A DNA stretch of 64,000 nt from Darksidea phi (GCA_030770425.1 JASJFT010000016.1:1-64000), one strand, 5' to 3'; counted from the stretch's first letter, positions 44,288 to 57,574 are shown. Numbers and translations are program-made. The notes: generated from the letters alone by a model not told the origin.

Positions 44288-46588
44288 ATGGAAGAAACTG
44301 AACGTCCCGCTACCGATAAAGCTACTCAAAGTCGTGTATCACAGGCTTGCCAACGTTGCCGAAGCCTGAAGACGCGTTGTTTGCCAAGCGAGCGGCCCGG
44401 CACATGTCAAAGGTATCAATCCCGTAATATATGTTTGCAAGCGTCCAATTGATTGTTTAGATGCGTAACTGCTAAGCGTGATTGCGTTTGGGCTGAAACT
44501 CCACGACGTCCAAGGCGAGTTCGCGGGCCCTCGTAAGCTACACCGAAATCATAGGAACCGCAGCAATTGACTGGGCGTAGGCGCATTTCCCAAATCGAGC
44601 AGAAGATTGATGGTCTGGTCGCGGGCCTAGGAAACCCAGATGCCGCACAGACTACCCCGTCGCTTGGAGCAGAGGTCCGTCCTCATGTGACTGGAGGTGC
44701 CTCCCAATCTCCTGCGTTTCGTCGTGAGCGTCCATCGGCACCCGGAAGCTGGGTTCCGTTTCCAACCTCTTTCGCGGAACAGCCATCAGACCTAGACCAA
44801 AATGCCGAAGTCATTCAACGCGATGCAGAGCCTACCCAGCAGTTACTCGAGAAATTGCGTGATATTCATAGCTTCAGCGACAATGACGCACCTAGCCGTC
44901 CTCCTAACGGTATATTCGATGGCTCGCACAGAACGGAGCCAGGCATCGAGAATGAAAGGATTAAGAGTTTGCTTGCTAGCGGAGAGGCGGATGACTTGAT
45001 GAACGTATATCGATCTATGTGCACTTCGTTCCCGTTCGTTCCGCTTACATCAACCACGTCCGCGCGTGATCTGAACGCAACGAAGCCAATGTTGTTCCTG
45101 GCTATGATCACGGTAGCTTCGTGGAAGGATCACCGGCTTCAGCTATTGCTTGACGAGGCCTACCGAACCGAGTTGGCCAATCGTACGATCATCCGTCCTC
45201 GGAAAACGCTTTCGCTCTTACAAAGCATTCTTGTATATTTGTCGAGGTATCATTTTGTATTCAGCCACAAGACCCAACAACTTTACACTCTGCAGCAACT
45301 TGCTGTTGGCATGGCGCTTGACATGGGTCTTCACCAGAGAAGTAAACGTTCACCAATTGACTTTCCTGGTCGACCACCGCCTCCGTCACTATCTTCGGAA
45401 GAGCAACGGGAGCGGCAGCGAACCTTTCTTGGATGTTACTATCTGTCTTCAATGTAGGGAAAGAATCCTTTCCTGCTTGAACATGCTATACTAACCATCC
45501 TAGGGTTGCTGGTGGACTGCAAAAGCCGAACTTGCTTAGATATACTGACTACATGGGCGAATGTAGCCGCAACTTGAAGGAGATTGCGGAATACTCTTCG
45601 GATGCTATTATCGGGCATCTCATCTCTCTAAGCCGTTTTGACGACCAGATACATGACTCCTTCTATACTGAGGATACAGTTGACCTCGCACTCACCGATG
45701 CTCGCATTATGATGAATTTTCGCTTTATGGAAACACAGCTTGATGAAAAGAAGAATGAGAGCTGTGACGAGGAGTTTCGGCGTGGTAAGGATACACGCTA
45801 CTTTCAAAATCTTAGCCGTATTGACGCTTGAATTAGTGATCGACCTCTCCTCCTCGTTCACAGATATGCAACTGCATAGTATCGCTCTTCGCCCATCGAC
45901 TACTTTATTTCAGCCCATTGCTGTGGATCAAATACGCTTGAATGCATTACTCGCTACGCTGGAAGCCTGCAAGCGCTACTTGGACACACTGCTCGACTTT
46001 CCAGTGTCTGAATACCATCTCGTTTCTTTCGCAGAGTGGATGCGGCTTCCCTCCGTGATAATCACTCTTTCGCGCCTATGTATGCCCAATGACTCACTTG
46101 CAGAGGCGCAATGGGATGTCAAGATGGCTCACGCTCGTGCTCGTCTAGACCTATATTTGGATTCGCTTTGCTATCGAATGCAGGGTCTCACTTCCTACGA
46201 CAAAGTTAATAACACGCATCCCGACTTCTGGTTCGCGATGCGAATGATCATGGAGCTCACAAGAGCTTGGTTCGTCCGCAAGATCAACTCAAAGAACACG
46301 ACATCTGCATCAGCCACCTCGGCTCTGCCCACTCCGGACACTTTGCAGGGCTCGAGCGACGAGACTGCTGGGGCAGGGTCTACGACAGCGGCGCCGTCAG
46401 GAGGAGCGTTCGGTATGAATATTATGCCAAACGGCATGGACATGGGCAACCTTGGCGATGGAGGTGGCCATGACCCCTTTGGTTTTATGAACGATGCAGA
46501 CTTCGACATGGATAAATTCTTTGATATGGGTCTTTGGGGGGATGAGGGCTATGTGGGTATGGGGTTTGGGGGCGGTATGCGTTTCTGA
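44288..46588 (+). CDS. Zn2Cys6 transcription factor
   Basis: Five exons: 44288-44412, 44461-44518, about 44564-45453, 45504-45784 and 45864-46588, for roughly 690 residues. The zinc cluster spans the first intron: CQRCRSLKTRC, then CQRCVTAKRDC, spacing Cx2Cx6Cx8Cx2Cx6C. A coiled linker follows (RRISQIEQKIDGLVAGLG). The middle domain contains YRSMCTSFPFVPL, LQQLAVGMALDMGLH and RQRTFLGCYYLSSMVAGGLQ across intron 3, as in fungal-specific transcription factor domains. The C-terminus is rich in Gly, Asp and Met, a possible activation region. Introns 1, 3 and 4 are clear. The second intron has a weak donor (GTTCGC at 44519) and its end at 44563 is inferred from phase alone. It is nuclear; targets are unknown. 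Confidence 0.85.
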
Positions 46589-46872
46589 AGCCGCATCGGG
46601 TGCTGCAACATCTACACAATCCCAACTCTGGTCAGATATAGTGGCGAGAATGATACGATATTATAAGATGTGCTACGACTACTTTCTAGCTCTCTTAAAT
46701 GTCGTGTTCATCTAGCGGTACAGCTTTCTACGACCGCCTACTTCAGCCCCGCTCGGTTAGATGAGTGTGGCAGTGCTGTCTGGGGCGTAGCTCATCTCAG
46801 CTCGCTTCATACTTCACTCGTTTCTGTCTGCGCTTCCCGACTTGCAAACCGTGGAGTTATCAAATCAGAACG
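46589..46872. other. Intergenic, promoter of the second NACHT gene
   Basis: A 284-bp spacer with no gene. Confidence 0.6.
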
Positions 46873-49691
46873 ATGGCAGAAGTATTTGGTGTTGCGGCAG
46901 GAGCATTGACAGTCATCGAGCTAAGCGCCAAGGTCATCAGCCGGTGCAAGCACCTCATCGAGACAACACGCGATGCGCCCAAGGATCTCCGCCATATCCT
47001 CATCGAGGTTTCATCACTCAAATCGACACTTGAGAGCCTGAGATTCCTTTCGGAAACCGAGAGCGATGTCTCCGAGACGTTGTGCACGAGAACCGAGTTG
47101 AAAGGCACGATGAGCCATTGCTGCCAAACGGTGGAAGATCTCTCGTCGGAATTGGACAAGCTTTCTATTACACAAAGCGCTCGAGACGGCCTCGGAAAGC
47201 GTCAGATGCTGAAGGGTTCACTGAGTTGGTGCTTGAAGGAGAGCAAAGCTCGTAAGCTTCTCGAAGCGACCATGCAGCATAAAGCCACAATTTCGCTCGC
47301 CTTACTTGGAGACGTCGCGTGAGTATACTCCTACTGTCACGCGATTGAGCGATCGTGAGACGTTCTAAACTCAAGCCCGTACTAACTAAAATAGTCGCGA
47401 CGTGAAAGACCTGAAGCGCGGCGTCAGAACCATCCAAGACAGTCTTACCGAGACTAAATTAAGAGAGATCTGTACTTGGTTAGAGAAGGTCAACCCTACA
47501 GGTTCCCAGAATGCCGCCGCTAAAGTGCGTGACGAGAACACCTGCCGTTGGATCCTTCGCCAGCAAGAATGGCTAGATTGGCTCGCTGGAACCGGACGCG
47601 CTATTTGGATACACGGAATACCGGGAGCAGGAAAGACTATTCTTGCATCTTTTATCAACGAACACGTCGAATCTCGGTGCGCGACAGAGTCTGACCGGAC
47701 TATACATGTCTATTTCTACTTCTCGTACCGGACCACAGGCGACCAGACCGCAGCATTCCTAGGCTGGTTTCTAGGCCAACTTTGCCGACATCTTGAGCAT
47801 GTGCCATCAGAGATTCAGCTTCTCCATAGTCGCAGTGTCACACCAAAATCGTCAGACCTTACCCGAGCTATCAAGTTGGCTATGGATGACTTCGATGTAG
47901 TTTATCTTGTGATCGACGCGATTGATGAATGCAACAGTCGGGACGAGCTTCTTCGTATACTTTCCGTATTCTTGACAGATGAAGGCTTTGCAAAGGTTCG
48001 CTTACTAGCAACTAGTCGCGATTATGCCGACATCAGGGCTGTCCTGGAACCACTTTCGACGCGCCTCTCAATGTCGAATCCCCTTGTAAGAGAGGATATA
48101 CTTGCATACATAGAACACGAGCTCCGAACCAATTCGAAATTGAGTCGCTGGCCGCTCAGCCTTAGGACCGAAATCGCACAGTCCCTCGTAGAGGGCGCCA
48201 ATGGCATGTACGGAGCTCCAATCCACGAAAGGACGCTATGAATATGCTGATGTTTGCAGGTTTCGATGGGCCGCATGCCAGCTGACATGTCTTGAAAAGA
48301 AGAGAACAGAGTCCTGTATCAGAGGCACTCTCAAGCAGCTTCCGGAAACTCTAGACGAGACCTACCTGCGGACTCTCCGTGGAATACCCAAGGACGATTG
48401 GCCTTATGCTCGTAGAGCACTCATGTGGATTTGCGTGCATGAAATGCTCTATTTACCCACAGGAGTGCCCAACAACTGCTTAATCCCAGCTGTTTTCTCC
48501 GACGCTGACAGCCCGATGATTGACTTCGGCACACTTCATGAGATCTGCGGGTGTCTCATCAACACCACGACCGTACGATACCGAGATGGCGACACTGAAA
48601 GAGGCTTTGATGCGACATATCTAGCGCATTACACTGTGAAGGAGTTCCTGTTCTCGGAACGCTTATCCGCAAGCGATCTCTCCTACTTCTCTCTGTCGAA
48701 GCATGATGCATCTGTCGAATATCTCAACACGATCCTCCAGACATGTATGATGCTTGATCTATCAAAGGCGCCTGATTGCTATTTCCACGAAAGCTACCCC
48801 GCCTACTGTCGTGAAGCAGCTCGGGTTGCGCCGTACGAATTTGAGAGTCTCTTGGTCGAGGACGAAGGCCTTTGGCGACTTTATCTCTCTTTTCTCAACA
48901 CCCCAAGATTTCCCTTGGACCGATCCTTGGAATTCGACGAGGAAGGCCAAATTGGCGGTGTTCACAGGCGATTCCTGTGCTGGGATAGGGTTCCACAATC
49001 CTGCATTGAACAGCAAACACTGTTCCTTCTGTCCATGATGGAAAAACACCTTTCGATGATGGCGACTAGGCTAATTGGAACACTGGATCTGGAACGCATA
49101 CTGACTACTCCATTTATGCTTCTTGCAACTCAAGGAGGGTATGTGACTACTCACTTCATGGAGGCGATCGGAGTTGCCAGTATTTACTACGGTTCTTGGA
49201 TGATTGACTTCATCGTCAATGTTATGTCGGAGAAAATCCCGCCGGACACAGCACTTATGCTTTCCATAGCGGGCCATTTGCACGGTGCTCATTTGTATGA
49301 CAACATCGAAGCTTGCCGACTGTATCAGCACCTTCGCGATGGAGCAAACCCCAATGGGCCGGGTTTCAGGCTAACGCCTCTCCAGCTGGCGGTGTCGCAT
49401 TGGGACTACGCAGGTGTGGATATGTTGCTCAAGGCGGGAGCAACTCCAAACCACGTAGGATATCCTGCGGGTAGAGATTTCGCGCATATCGACAGCGGAA
49501 AAGGCTTATGGAGCGCACTGCATATAATACGAAATTCGGAATTCTGTCTCGGCCATATTGCAAGTCTTCTGCATCAAGAAGACGGGACATATTTCGTCAG
49601 TGCTCGGCATCGTGATCGCGGTTGGATTGAGCAGCTGTTGATTCAGCACGGAGCCGAAGATTTCATTGTGACTGAGAGGAGCTTAAGCTAA
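46873..49691 (+). CDS. NACHT-domain NLR-like protein with C-terminal ankyrin-like repeats
   Basis: Three exons, 46873-47318, 47395-48207 and 48260-49691, join in frame to 896 residues. The N-terminus (MAEVFGVAAGALTVIELSAK) is the fungal N-terminal helical domain often found before NACHT. Walker A is GIPGAGKT at 223-230, Walker B is VVYLVIDAIDEC around 317-328, and a sensor-like RLLATSRDY follows. After intron 2 come NGMFRWAACQL and ETLDETYLRTLRGIPKDDW, the winged-helix-like part typical of fungal NACHT proteins, then ATYLAHYTVKEFLFSERL. The C-terminus has sparse ankyrin-like units (LRDGANPNGPGFRLTPLQLA, MLLKAGATPNH). It is probably a cytosolic signalling ATPase in non-self recognition or cell death, by family resemblance only. 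Confidence 0.92.
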
Positions 49692-50112
49692 CTTATGGGA
49701 TGATATGGAAGGTGTTCGCGCGAGCAAACATATTTGATTGCCTCTCTTCCCCTCTACTTGGGTGTGAGTAGAGAACAAGTTTAATCAGAGAACACGCACC
49801 ATGTGAAGGACATCATCACGAGCTCCCTTTAGGTGATTGCCACATGCATTTTTGCGCTTACGACCGCCTCGGGTCGGACAGGTCATATGCACGTGTGGTT
49901 CTTCCCAATTAGTGGAGGATTCTTCTTACCACTATTCAAGGATCAAACAGCGCAGATTCACAGATAGGGTGGGGGCAGGGGTCGTAGACTACCTTCCTTA
50001 TCAGGTCTCGCGCAAGTTGTTCGGCGTTGCGGCGTATGAAGTAGGCGGGAACGAGTCATGCATATAAGACATACCTTCTTCCCTTTTTACCTCGCTAATC
50101 CACACAACCACA
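49692..50112. other. Intergenic, promoter of the GNAT gene
   Basis: No gene seen. An ATATAAG lies at 50062-50068, which is close to the start codon at 50113 for a TATA box. Confidence 0.45.
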
Positions 50113-50769
50113 ATGACCGACTTCAATTTCAACATCGAAACCCCTCGGCTCACCCTCTCTCACTTCAATCCGGCATTAGACTCCCATTGCGACTTCCTCA
50201 TGGCACTCTGGACCCAGCCTTCCGCTCTCCGTGCAACCGGCGGCATCCCAACCACCAATAACACGCGCGAAAAAGCTCGCAAACAAATGGAAACAGAGTC
50301 GGAACGGATTCACCCAGAAACAGGATATGGAAGATACCTTGTCAGCCTCAAGAGAGCTTCCTCCGATTCCAGCAAAGATGACGCCTGTCCTTTCTCTGAA
50401 GTCGCGGAAACCTACACCAAAATCGGCACCGTGACTATGAAAGTCAGGGAATATGTCGACATGCCCGTGCTCCCAGACGTAGGATTTGGTCTATTGGAAG
50501 AGTATGAAGGCAAAGGATATGCGACAGAGGCGGTTAATGCGCTACTGAACTACTTTGAGGAGGTGAAGGGGAGGACAGAGGTTCTAGGTCTAGTCCATCC
50601 GGATAACGAGAGGAGTATTGCCATGATGAAGAGATTAGGATTTAGGGAGGATGGTCTGCGGGGAGTATTAGGGTTGTCCAGTGATGGGAGTGTAGTTGAG
50701 ATGCTTTGTTGGAGTAAGGGGTTGAAAGTGGAGTTGCCTAGGTTGGTGAAGGTGAAGGATGATGAGTGA
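50113..50769 (+). CDS. GNAT family N-acetyltransferase
   Basis: Single exon, 218 residues. It begins with the RimJ/RimL-type strand IETPRLTLSHFNP, has a substrate-side region with a low-complexity insert (SSDSSKDD), and then the acetyl-CoA-binding motif A, GFGLLEEYEGKGYATEAVNA, where the Q/R-x-x-G-x-G/A loop is EYEGKGYA. VHPDNERSIAMMKRLGF is motif B with the Asn and Tyr/Phe positions present. It transfers acetyl from acetyl-CoA to an amine; the substrate is unknown. Confidence 0.9.
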   Translation: MTDFNFNIETPRLTLSHFNPALDSHCDFLMALWTQPSALRATGGIPTTNNTREKARKQMETESERIHPETGYGRYLVSLKRASSDSSKDDACPFSEVAETYTKIGTVTMKVREYVDMPVLPDVGFGLLEEYEGKGYATEAVNALLNYFEEVKGRTEVLGLVHPDNERSIAMMKRLGFREDGLRGVLGLSSDGSVVEMLCWSKGLKVELPRLVKVKDDE

Positions 50770-51889
50770 TGATTGCTTACTTGATGCTCTCTCATTCCCT
50801 TGGTTTCCATCTTTCTCGCTTAATAAAACGTCAACGTTCCTAAGCTAATCATTGTGCATGGTATTGGTTTAGATGCGTTGCAGAAGGTTATGCGCCAAGT
50901 TCAAAGAAATCAAATTGGAAATACACCTCGAAGTTATGATAGCACACGTATTGCGAGCTCGTTCCTCGACCCTAGATTCGTTTATTACTACCAAAAGAAT
51001 GGATTTGGTCTCAGCTACGACCTCATCTCTCGGTGCCGTTACTCCATCCTCGCACACCCCATCGCAGTCAATGCTCACAGTACCTATAACTCTCAAAAAC
51101 TTGACCAAGCTCACAGGAGAGATCAATTAGTGCCATATGAGCACTAAGTAAACTCCCCGGAGGAGCTGCTACTCAACATTGCGACGTCTTTGCACCTTGT
51201 CACAACCGGTTGCCGTGGTGGCTACTCTTCTCTCAAAAACTTAGCTCCCCCCACCACTACTGCACCCAGTGCACAGGGTGCGCTCCTTGTTTCGTGGTTG
51301 TTCCTTCATACTAAAATCGAAGACGTATGTTGCGCTCCCCTGGGCTTACTGGTGCCCGCGCGTGGCAAGGTGGCTCTGCGCCGCCTGGTTGCATGAAGCG
51401 GGAAACTCCAAAATTAAACTTGCAAAAACAAGATTTTCCGGCACTTGACTGTCAGCCATGCCACATCTCTTATCCCCATGTTTCATTTCAGTTACCCTGC
51501 TCTTCTCAACCTACCTTCCAAATTAACATCAATCCCCTCGCGCTCATCTCCTAGACCCTGGACACTAGTCTTTGTAGCCTCAGTCGTAGTGTTATGCTGG
51601 TTAAGTTTGCCACTTACTATTTTAGTTTATATAAAGAAAACCTATCAGAAGCGAAGTAGTGTAATACAAAGGAACGTAGAGGATACGTCAAAGGGGAAAA
51701 TGTCTAATCTACAGATTATAGACGGATATCCCAGTCGGGTTCAGTGAGCCCAGACCGAAGAGTTATCTCACCTTTTCTCGCCAACATCTTCTGTAACGCA
51801 CGAGCTTACCCGTAAGAGCTCTCATATGAGCGCTGTCATTGATAGCTACTCCCATCTTTAATGGATGATTGGGTTCAGGGGCTATCGCG
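50770..51889. other. No gene seen
   Basis: Only short overlapping frames on both strands, none with recognisable motifs. Confidence 0.5.
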
Positions 51890-52700
51890 TCTCTACATCC
51901 TCCTATGTGAACGACTTGTGCCAATTCTCTCGTATTCCCACGTAAACAACTCTTTGCATTTGTGCGCCACAGCAGCGATACCACCAAAGTCATGCGATAC
52001 CTTCCTGGCCGTGTCATCCATGAATCGATGCACTAGCCGATTTAGAATGAAAATTTTGCCTAGGGTTTCCTTCACCTCTTCTAGCAGAGTTTCTGACGCA
52101 CTCTGTCGGTACAGTATTCATCGGTATGGATTTTCGTGCAAACTCTAAAAATGCGGACCGTCAACGTCCGCATGAATATTAAACTTGTTCGGAAAGATGC
52201 TGTTGCCTTTATGCGGGATCCGGTCATGCAATTGACTTCCGTCGGGAAGGGTAACTTAGGTTCCAAATCGGATGTGTGCAAATAGCGGCGAACTTCCGTG
52301 TACGGTCTCCAGATAATGAAACGAGTTTCAACGTCCTTGTCATCCCCGCCATCCCCCGGTAGTATCAGGTAGTCGAAGTCGTAAGATTTGGGGTACGTCT
52401 CTAGGTGTGAGGAATTTACGTTTGCCGAGAGAAGCGCCTGTAAGGGTCGTAAGCTTGCATGGGTTACCTTGCGATTCGAATGACCTGAGTAAGGTCCAGA
52501 GCGCCGAGGCTGTTTCCGCCAATATCGTTCAGCCCTTTGGGAAAGAGGGATGGCACAGGCTTGTTCGGGTCTACCCTCGAAAACCCCCCTCAAAATATGG
52601 CTGAGGCCGGCATGCTTTATCAGAGCTTGACCGAAGTCGGCGCTAAGTGGTAGTCTCATTTGGTCGATCGGTGGAAGGGCTTGCGAGCTCTTCAATCAGC
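51890..52700 (-). pseudogene. Possible relic of an unassigned gene
   Basis: The minus strand has two adjacent stretches with coding character. The upstream one (52081-52695) reads RLPLSADFGQALIKHAGLSH, YDFDYLILPGDGGDDKDVET and RFIIWRPYTEVRRYLHTSDL. The downstream one (51893-52075) reads ETLGKIFILNRLVHRFMDDT, then SHDFGGIAAVAHKCKELFTW. They are in different frames with a short gap between, so they may be parts of one gene separated by an intron or by frameshifts. No ATG-initiated complete model is convincing and the family is unknown to me. Confidence 0.4.
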
Positions 52701-55700
52701 CTTTAGAGAGGGTGTAGTGCGCAGGACAATCGAGTCGAACGCTGCTTCGGTGTACGACCTAGCCGTGCCGCTACAGCGAGAACCACTTCTTTCTTTCATG
52801 TACTTCTGCCAATTCTCACCCATCCCGTCACCCGGGGTCTGAGGCTCACCAAAAACAAGCTAATGACGAATAGAAACTGCTCTTCTTTGACATCTTCTTC
52901 CAGCTCTAAGATAACCTTTTTCGCTTCGACATGTCCGTCCCGGCAGCCTCAACTTTATGCACTACATCACACAATGTATCCTTGTATCTCATTCGTCCTT
53001 ATATGTTATGAGAAACATCTTCGGCTGGCCGAACTTGCTGAGGCGCCTGCTCATAAGTGATGAGTAAAGTTGAACGCCGCTTGATGGAGAATGCAGACCC
53101 AAATGGAGGGCGAGGCAAGCAAATTGGTGATGAGACACAAAGTGATGATGAGATTGGTGGAAGTAGGAGTGAAAGGGGCGGTCTTTGCGCGACGTCAGCT
53201 ACTGTTTGGACTAACGCGCGTGTTCCCACCCGTTGACTCCGCGAGCTCTGATTCATTTGACATCCTCTCAACTTCGACACTCCTGCAGCCAACATGAGCG
53301 CGTCATCATCATCATTGCTCATGCTAAACTATGGACTGATCACCCTCTGTTGCCCGCTCCTGCAGCATCCCCATCATTGGATTAAATGACTGAGCCCAGT
53401 AGTCTCCACTCGTCCAACACGGTCCAGCAGCCGATCGTCGAGCAGCCATGCGTTCAACCCACGAAAGAGTGTCAATGATGCTCTGTCTTTCGCTGGTTCC
53501 GCGTCACCATCTTTTCCACGTAGAGTTCGTCTACCGATCTATAGGGAGGTCAGCCTTCATGCTTCAAATACATGCTCAAGGTCGCTCGACACAGCTATTC
53601 TTCTACTCGTACACCTTCTTTCTCCATCCCAGCAACTCTGCCTGGTCACTCCGCGAAACCCCGCAAGTATTGCCTCCTCCCAGAACACGTTATGCCTGAA
53701 AACTTTGCAGTGATACAGGCATTTAAGCTCTCGCCGCGCGATGCCATAGACCTTGGGGCGCTCCTCGAAGTTGGTCAAATCATCCTCTTCAACCCTCGGG
53801 AAAGTAGCAGTAGCCTGGCTGATAGATGAGGTGAGCCAACTCTTCCTATCTTGCTTCCATTGCTTTTCGTTGCCCTTGCAGTTCTTCTAAGCTTTGGAGG
53901 CGTCAGGCTTTGCTTTCTTGTCCTGAGCTTTCTGAGCTTTAGTCATCGCTACGCCCACCTTCCTGGTAAGCGCATTCTGCATCTTGATCTTCGCGAAGTC
54001 AGGCTGCGCAATGAAGGGGGGACGGGCTTGCCTGACGTGGTATTGCTGTGGGCGCCGATGCAGGCACGGAGAACACTCGCGCTTGACACCCACAGTCGAA
54101 TGTACACCTTGTCCTCGCGGCTACCATCGCCTGCAATAGCTTGCTCGTCTAACGCGTTGATTGTATGACGTTGATACTGTGTGCCTTCGTACGCAGCAAT
54201 CAGCGTGCAGTCACTTAAATGGGTTCTACATGGCGATGGAAGCTTGGGCTATATTCGCGTGTCCAATGACTCAAGCAATTGGTAAGCAGCAAGCTGCCTT
54301 CATCCACCTTCCTATATTGCGAAGTCACTTGTACGGGAATCCATGTTCTTGAGGTCAATGCAGTGGCAATCTTTGTTCTCCATCAGTCGAGGATCCCCCA
54401 GTGTAGCGCCATCTGCCGTTATCTAGCTAACAAAAACCAATGTTACGCATTAGATCAGAAACATAAGTACTAACACCTTGCACAAGCTACGACTTCGGGA
54501 ACAACTTCAACCATTGCCTTCTCGAGCAAAGAACAATGACAACCACTAGAAATATATAGGAGCTGTTTGTTCGGCACAAAGTCTGTACGGTCGATCTGAA
54601 TATCGGTAAAAGTTGGATAAGCGGGCGGTTAAGAAAGCAGGAGAGAGGAGAGCTTGAACAAAATAGTTTCTTTTATACCGTAACGGAGTGATGCGGATGC
54701 CTATTACTCACAGACTGCATGGAGTCATAGAGCTGGGCGTCATCATCCATGGCTAAGTCCTTGTTATGATGAGCTTTCCTAGGTTTGTGACAGCGGAAAT
54801 GCGCGGTGAAATTTCTCATGTATCACCGAAGTTCGCTGCATAAAAAGCGTCGTTAAATAAGTAGGGTAAACAAAATTCCATATTCTCTTCTAAAGATACA
54901 TGAAACTATCGCATTTAAATAACCATGGAACTAAACGAAAAAGACAAGCACGCGGAAACTCCGTTGACAGCTTGTCAGCAGTAACCCCTGGCCGGTGGAG
55001 GGAGACAATATGAAGTTGAGACATAATACAACTAATAAGCCACGAAGATAAAGTGCATGGGCATTCTTAGGGCGGAACGTGGTTGTTGCTGAAGAAAGTC
55101 AGTATCCTGACGGTGAGATGGCCAAACAAGAACTTAATGTAGCAAATCTTGGACCCATTCCGAAAAATGAAATAGTTAATAGAAGAATAGCGTCCGTAGG
55201 GTCCATACAAAGGAAGCCCTACCTTAAAGTTATCCTTGTGTTCATTAGCTGAAAGTGGTTGAACTTACTAGGACACATGATTCTCAACCCTGGTATCAAC
55301 CTTTTCTTCTCATCCAGTACCTAATCGCGGAAAATACAGCAAGAAATATTAACCCTCCAAGAAAAAATTTAAGTATCCCTAGAGGCGAGAAGAGTGTCTT
55401 TGTGAAATCGTTTCCTGCGTCTCTTGCGAAGACTGCATGAGTGGCCAGCATGGGCAGCCTTGAAACACTTGAAGTAATTAGTACTCTACCGAAGGACAAA
55501 AACTAGCTGTTCCTATAGAAGGAGTAAAGCAAGCTGTGCTTTGAGGCAAGTGGAGGAGTGTACTCACAGAGCGCCCGAAGTTGTATCCGCAATATCCCTG
55601 CGCGGAATAGCCAGCATTGTGAAAGAGCTTGGTACTTGCATGTTGGTATATATAAGTGCGTAACGGGGAGAAGTCGCTCACTTAAGGTCGAAGAATTGGG

Positions 55701-57486
55701 GCGACTAGTGCCCAATGAGTGCAGGGTCTTGAGACTGGTGCAGAAAGCTTTTGCTTGCAACCGGCGTGACAAAAGGAGTTGTAGGTGTGGGTCTTGAAGA
55801 CTTAGGTTTGAGAGTAGAAAACTGGAACTAGAGAACTTAATGATAAAGTAATAACTTGGATCTAGCCTTTATATATCTATCGTATCATAGGAAATCTTCA
55901 CTTCAACACTGCAACCTTGCCGAGAACAAATCTGCGAGGCAAACAAAACCATCATCACAGAATCAGGCCATTTCTATTCTTCAATTTTCTCTAAATGGAA
56001 GTTTCAGGCTTGCTCCATCACGTATATAATGTAACCCAAAGCGTTTGATTGTGATGCAGAGCAGGAAATGCAATCATTACCGCTTCGTCAAGTCACGGTC
56101 ACTGCACGCCAAACCTTCCTAGCCTCAGTGACATGTCACACGGGATGGGACATAGGAGTTACAATTGCTCGCGCCGTCAAGCATTTCGCACTAAATGCTA
56201 CTGACAATTCGCAACATCTACTGCGGTATGCATAGTCGTGTGAGTTATATATTGAGCGCGAGTGTAGTTCATTTTTTACGCCAGATTTTCTCATATCATG
56301 CCGGGGATAATAAGGTGTCACCGTCGCATGCAAATGGGTACGTCGGAGAAGCATTATTACGTCACGCGCATATTAAAGCACTCTCAAACTAGTCTCAATA
56401 GATTGCATTACAATTACGACCCACTAATCCAACATTGTAAACAAATTCGACCTCCGTGAAAAATAGCACGGATGCAACAGTTCTCTAGAATTCAACGTCC
56501 CTATTTTAAGTTAGCTTTCTGTGGATAAAGAGTCTAGAAAGAACTCACCGGGTTGAGCCCTTTCCTAAGCTTTGATCGACGCCCAGCGCAAAAGGCAATA
56601 ACGATAGCTACCAGTAGTGCACCAATCCCAAAAATAATCAATGCTACGTCTGTGCATCTGATCTCTATGGCGACGAACTCTCATGGGGCTGGCAGTGGAG
56701 CCGACCAAGCTCTGTATTAAATCAGCAGCATATCAAGGTGGAGAAGTGGCAGCTCAATGACACAAACCCTGGAAGAGACCGAGTAGCGATATCTCAAATA
56801 ATGACCGGCATTTTCGTTGCTATGTTAGCACTACAGACACTGGGCGCGGGTCACAATCGTCCGCAGCCGAGAATAGGACGTAGATAAGCGCTTAGACTTT
56901 CGATGTGTCGGTGGATGTATCTGGCATGAGGGTATGGGTACCGTGGAAGCTTGATCTGGGAGTTCTGAACCGCAGGACTTTGCTTCGTGTCAGTAAGTGC
57001 TGTCTTTATTTATGCCAGGAAAATTTGGCAGATGTTTGCGCTTGAGCCCAGACCCGAACTCGGTATTCACATCAATAGTCATTCACACTGAGAGTCAGCG
57101 TCATGTGAAGTAACACGTCGCTATAAAACTAGACCATTCAATAGCTCCGTGAAAGAACCAATCACTAGCTCGAGGAAGCAGCACCATATGAACGTCCTGC
57201 TTACACCTTAGTACCAAGGGTTATCTGAAGAACAATATGGTACCGATTACGTCTTCTGGTAGTTTTGGACACGTTTCCACGCCGGGCTTTCTATGGCGCC
57301 CGCCGCATTACTAAATGATTTAACTTCGTATTTATGATTCTCAGCGTTCACTTGCGCTGAGACGACTCAGCTTTAGCACAACTTGTTCGACTTCTTGTTA
57401 TTTTACTACTCCTAGACACCAGCCTCTAAATAATATTAGCGCATGGAAGGGAGATCACAACAGTGCATCGCTCTTCCCGCAATCTT
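52701..57486. other. Gene-poor stretch of 4.8 kb
   Basis: No gene I can support. Two minus-strand pieces look like single membrane helices: FLGGLIFLAVFSAIRYWMRR near 55299-55360, and ALIIFGIGALLVAIVIAFCA followed by GRRSKLRKGLNP and a GTGAGT donor near 56548-56650. They might be exons of small membrane proteins or relics. A minus-strand basic frame at 53887-54093 (AKIKMQNALTRKVGVAMTKA) is also unexplained. The AT content rises from about 54400. Confidence 0.4.
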
Positions 57487-57553
57487 ATTTGTTTTGGTTT
57501 TGCACAGTGGGAGTCTCATTTTCAGGTCCGCACGAAACATAGTAGGAGTTTGT
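57487..57553 (+). repeat. Dispersed conserved element, copy 2
   Basis: It shares atttgttttgg, tttgcacagtgggagtct, tccgcacgaaaca and gagttt in the same order and nearly the same spacing as 25025-25094. It lies about 80 bp before the ankyrin pseudogene region, close enough to be part of its promoter. Confidence 0.7.
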
Positions 57554-57574
57554 ACATTCACGCAATCTTCTAAA

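Noticed and set aside
53448..54168. Plus-strand frames with hydrophobic start resembling secreted proteins
   Set aside because: Several competing frames on both strands, no conserved motif, no convincing intron joins.
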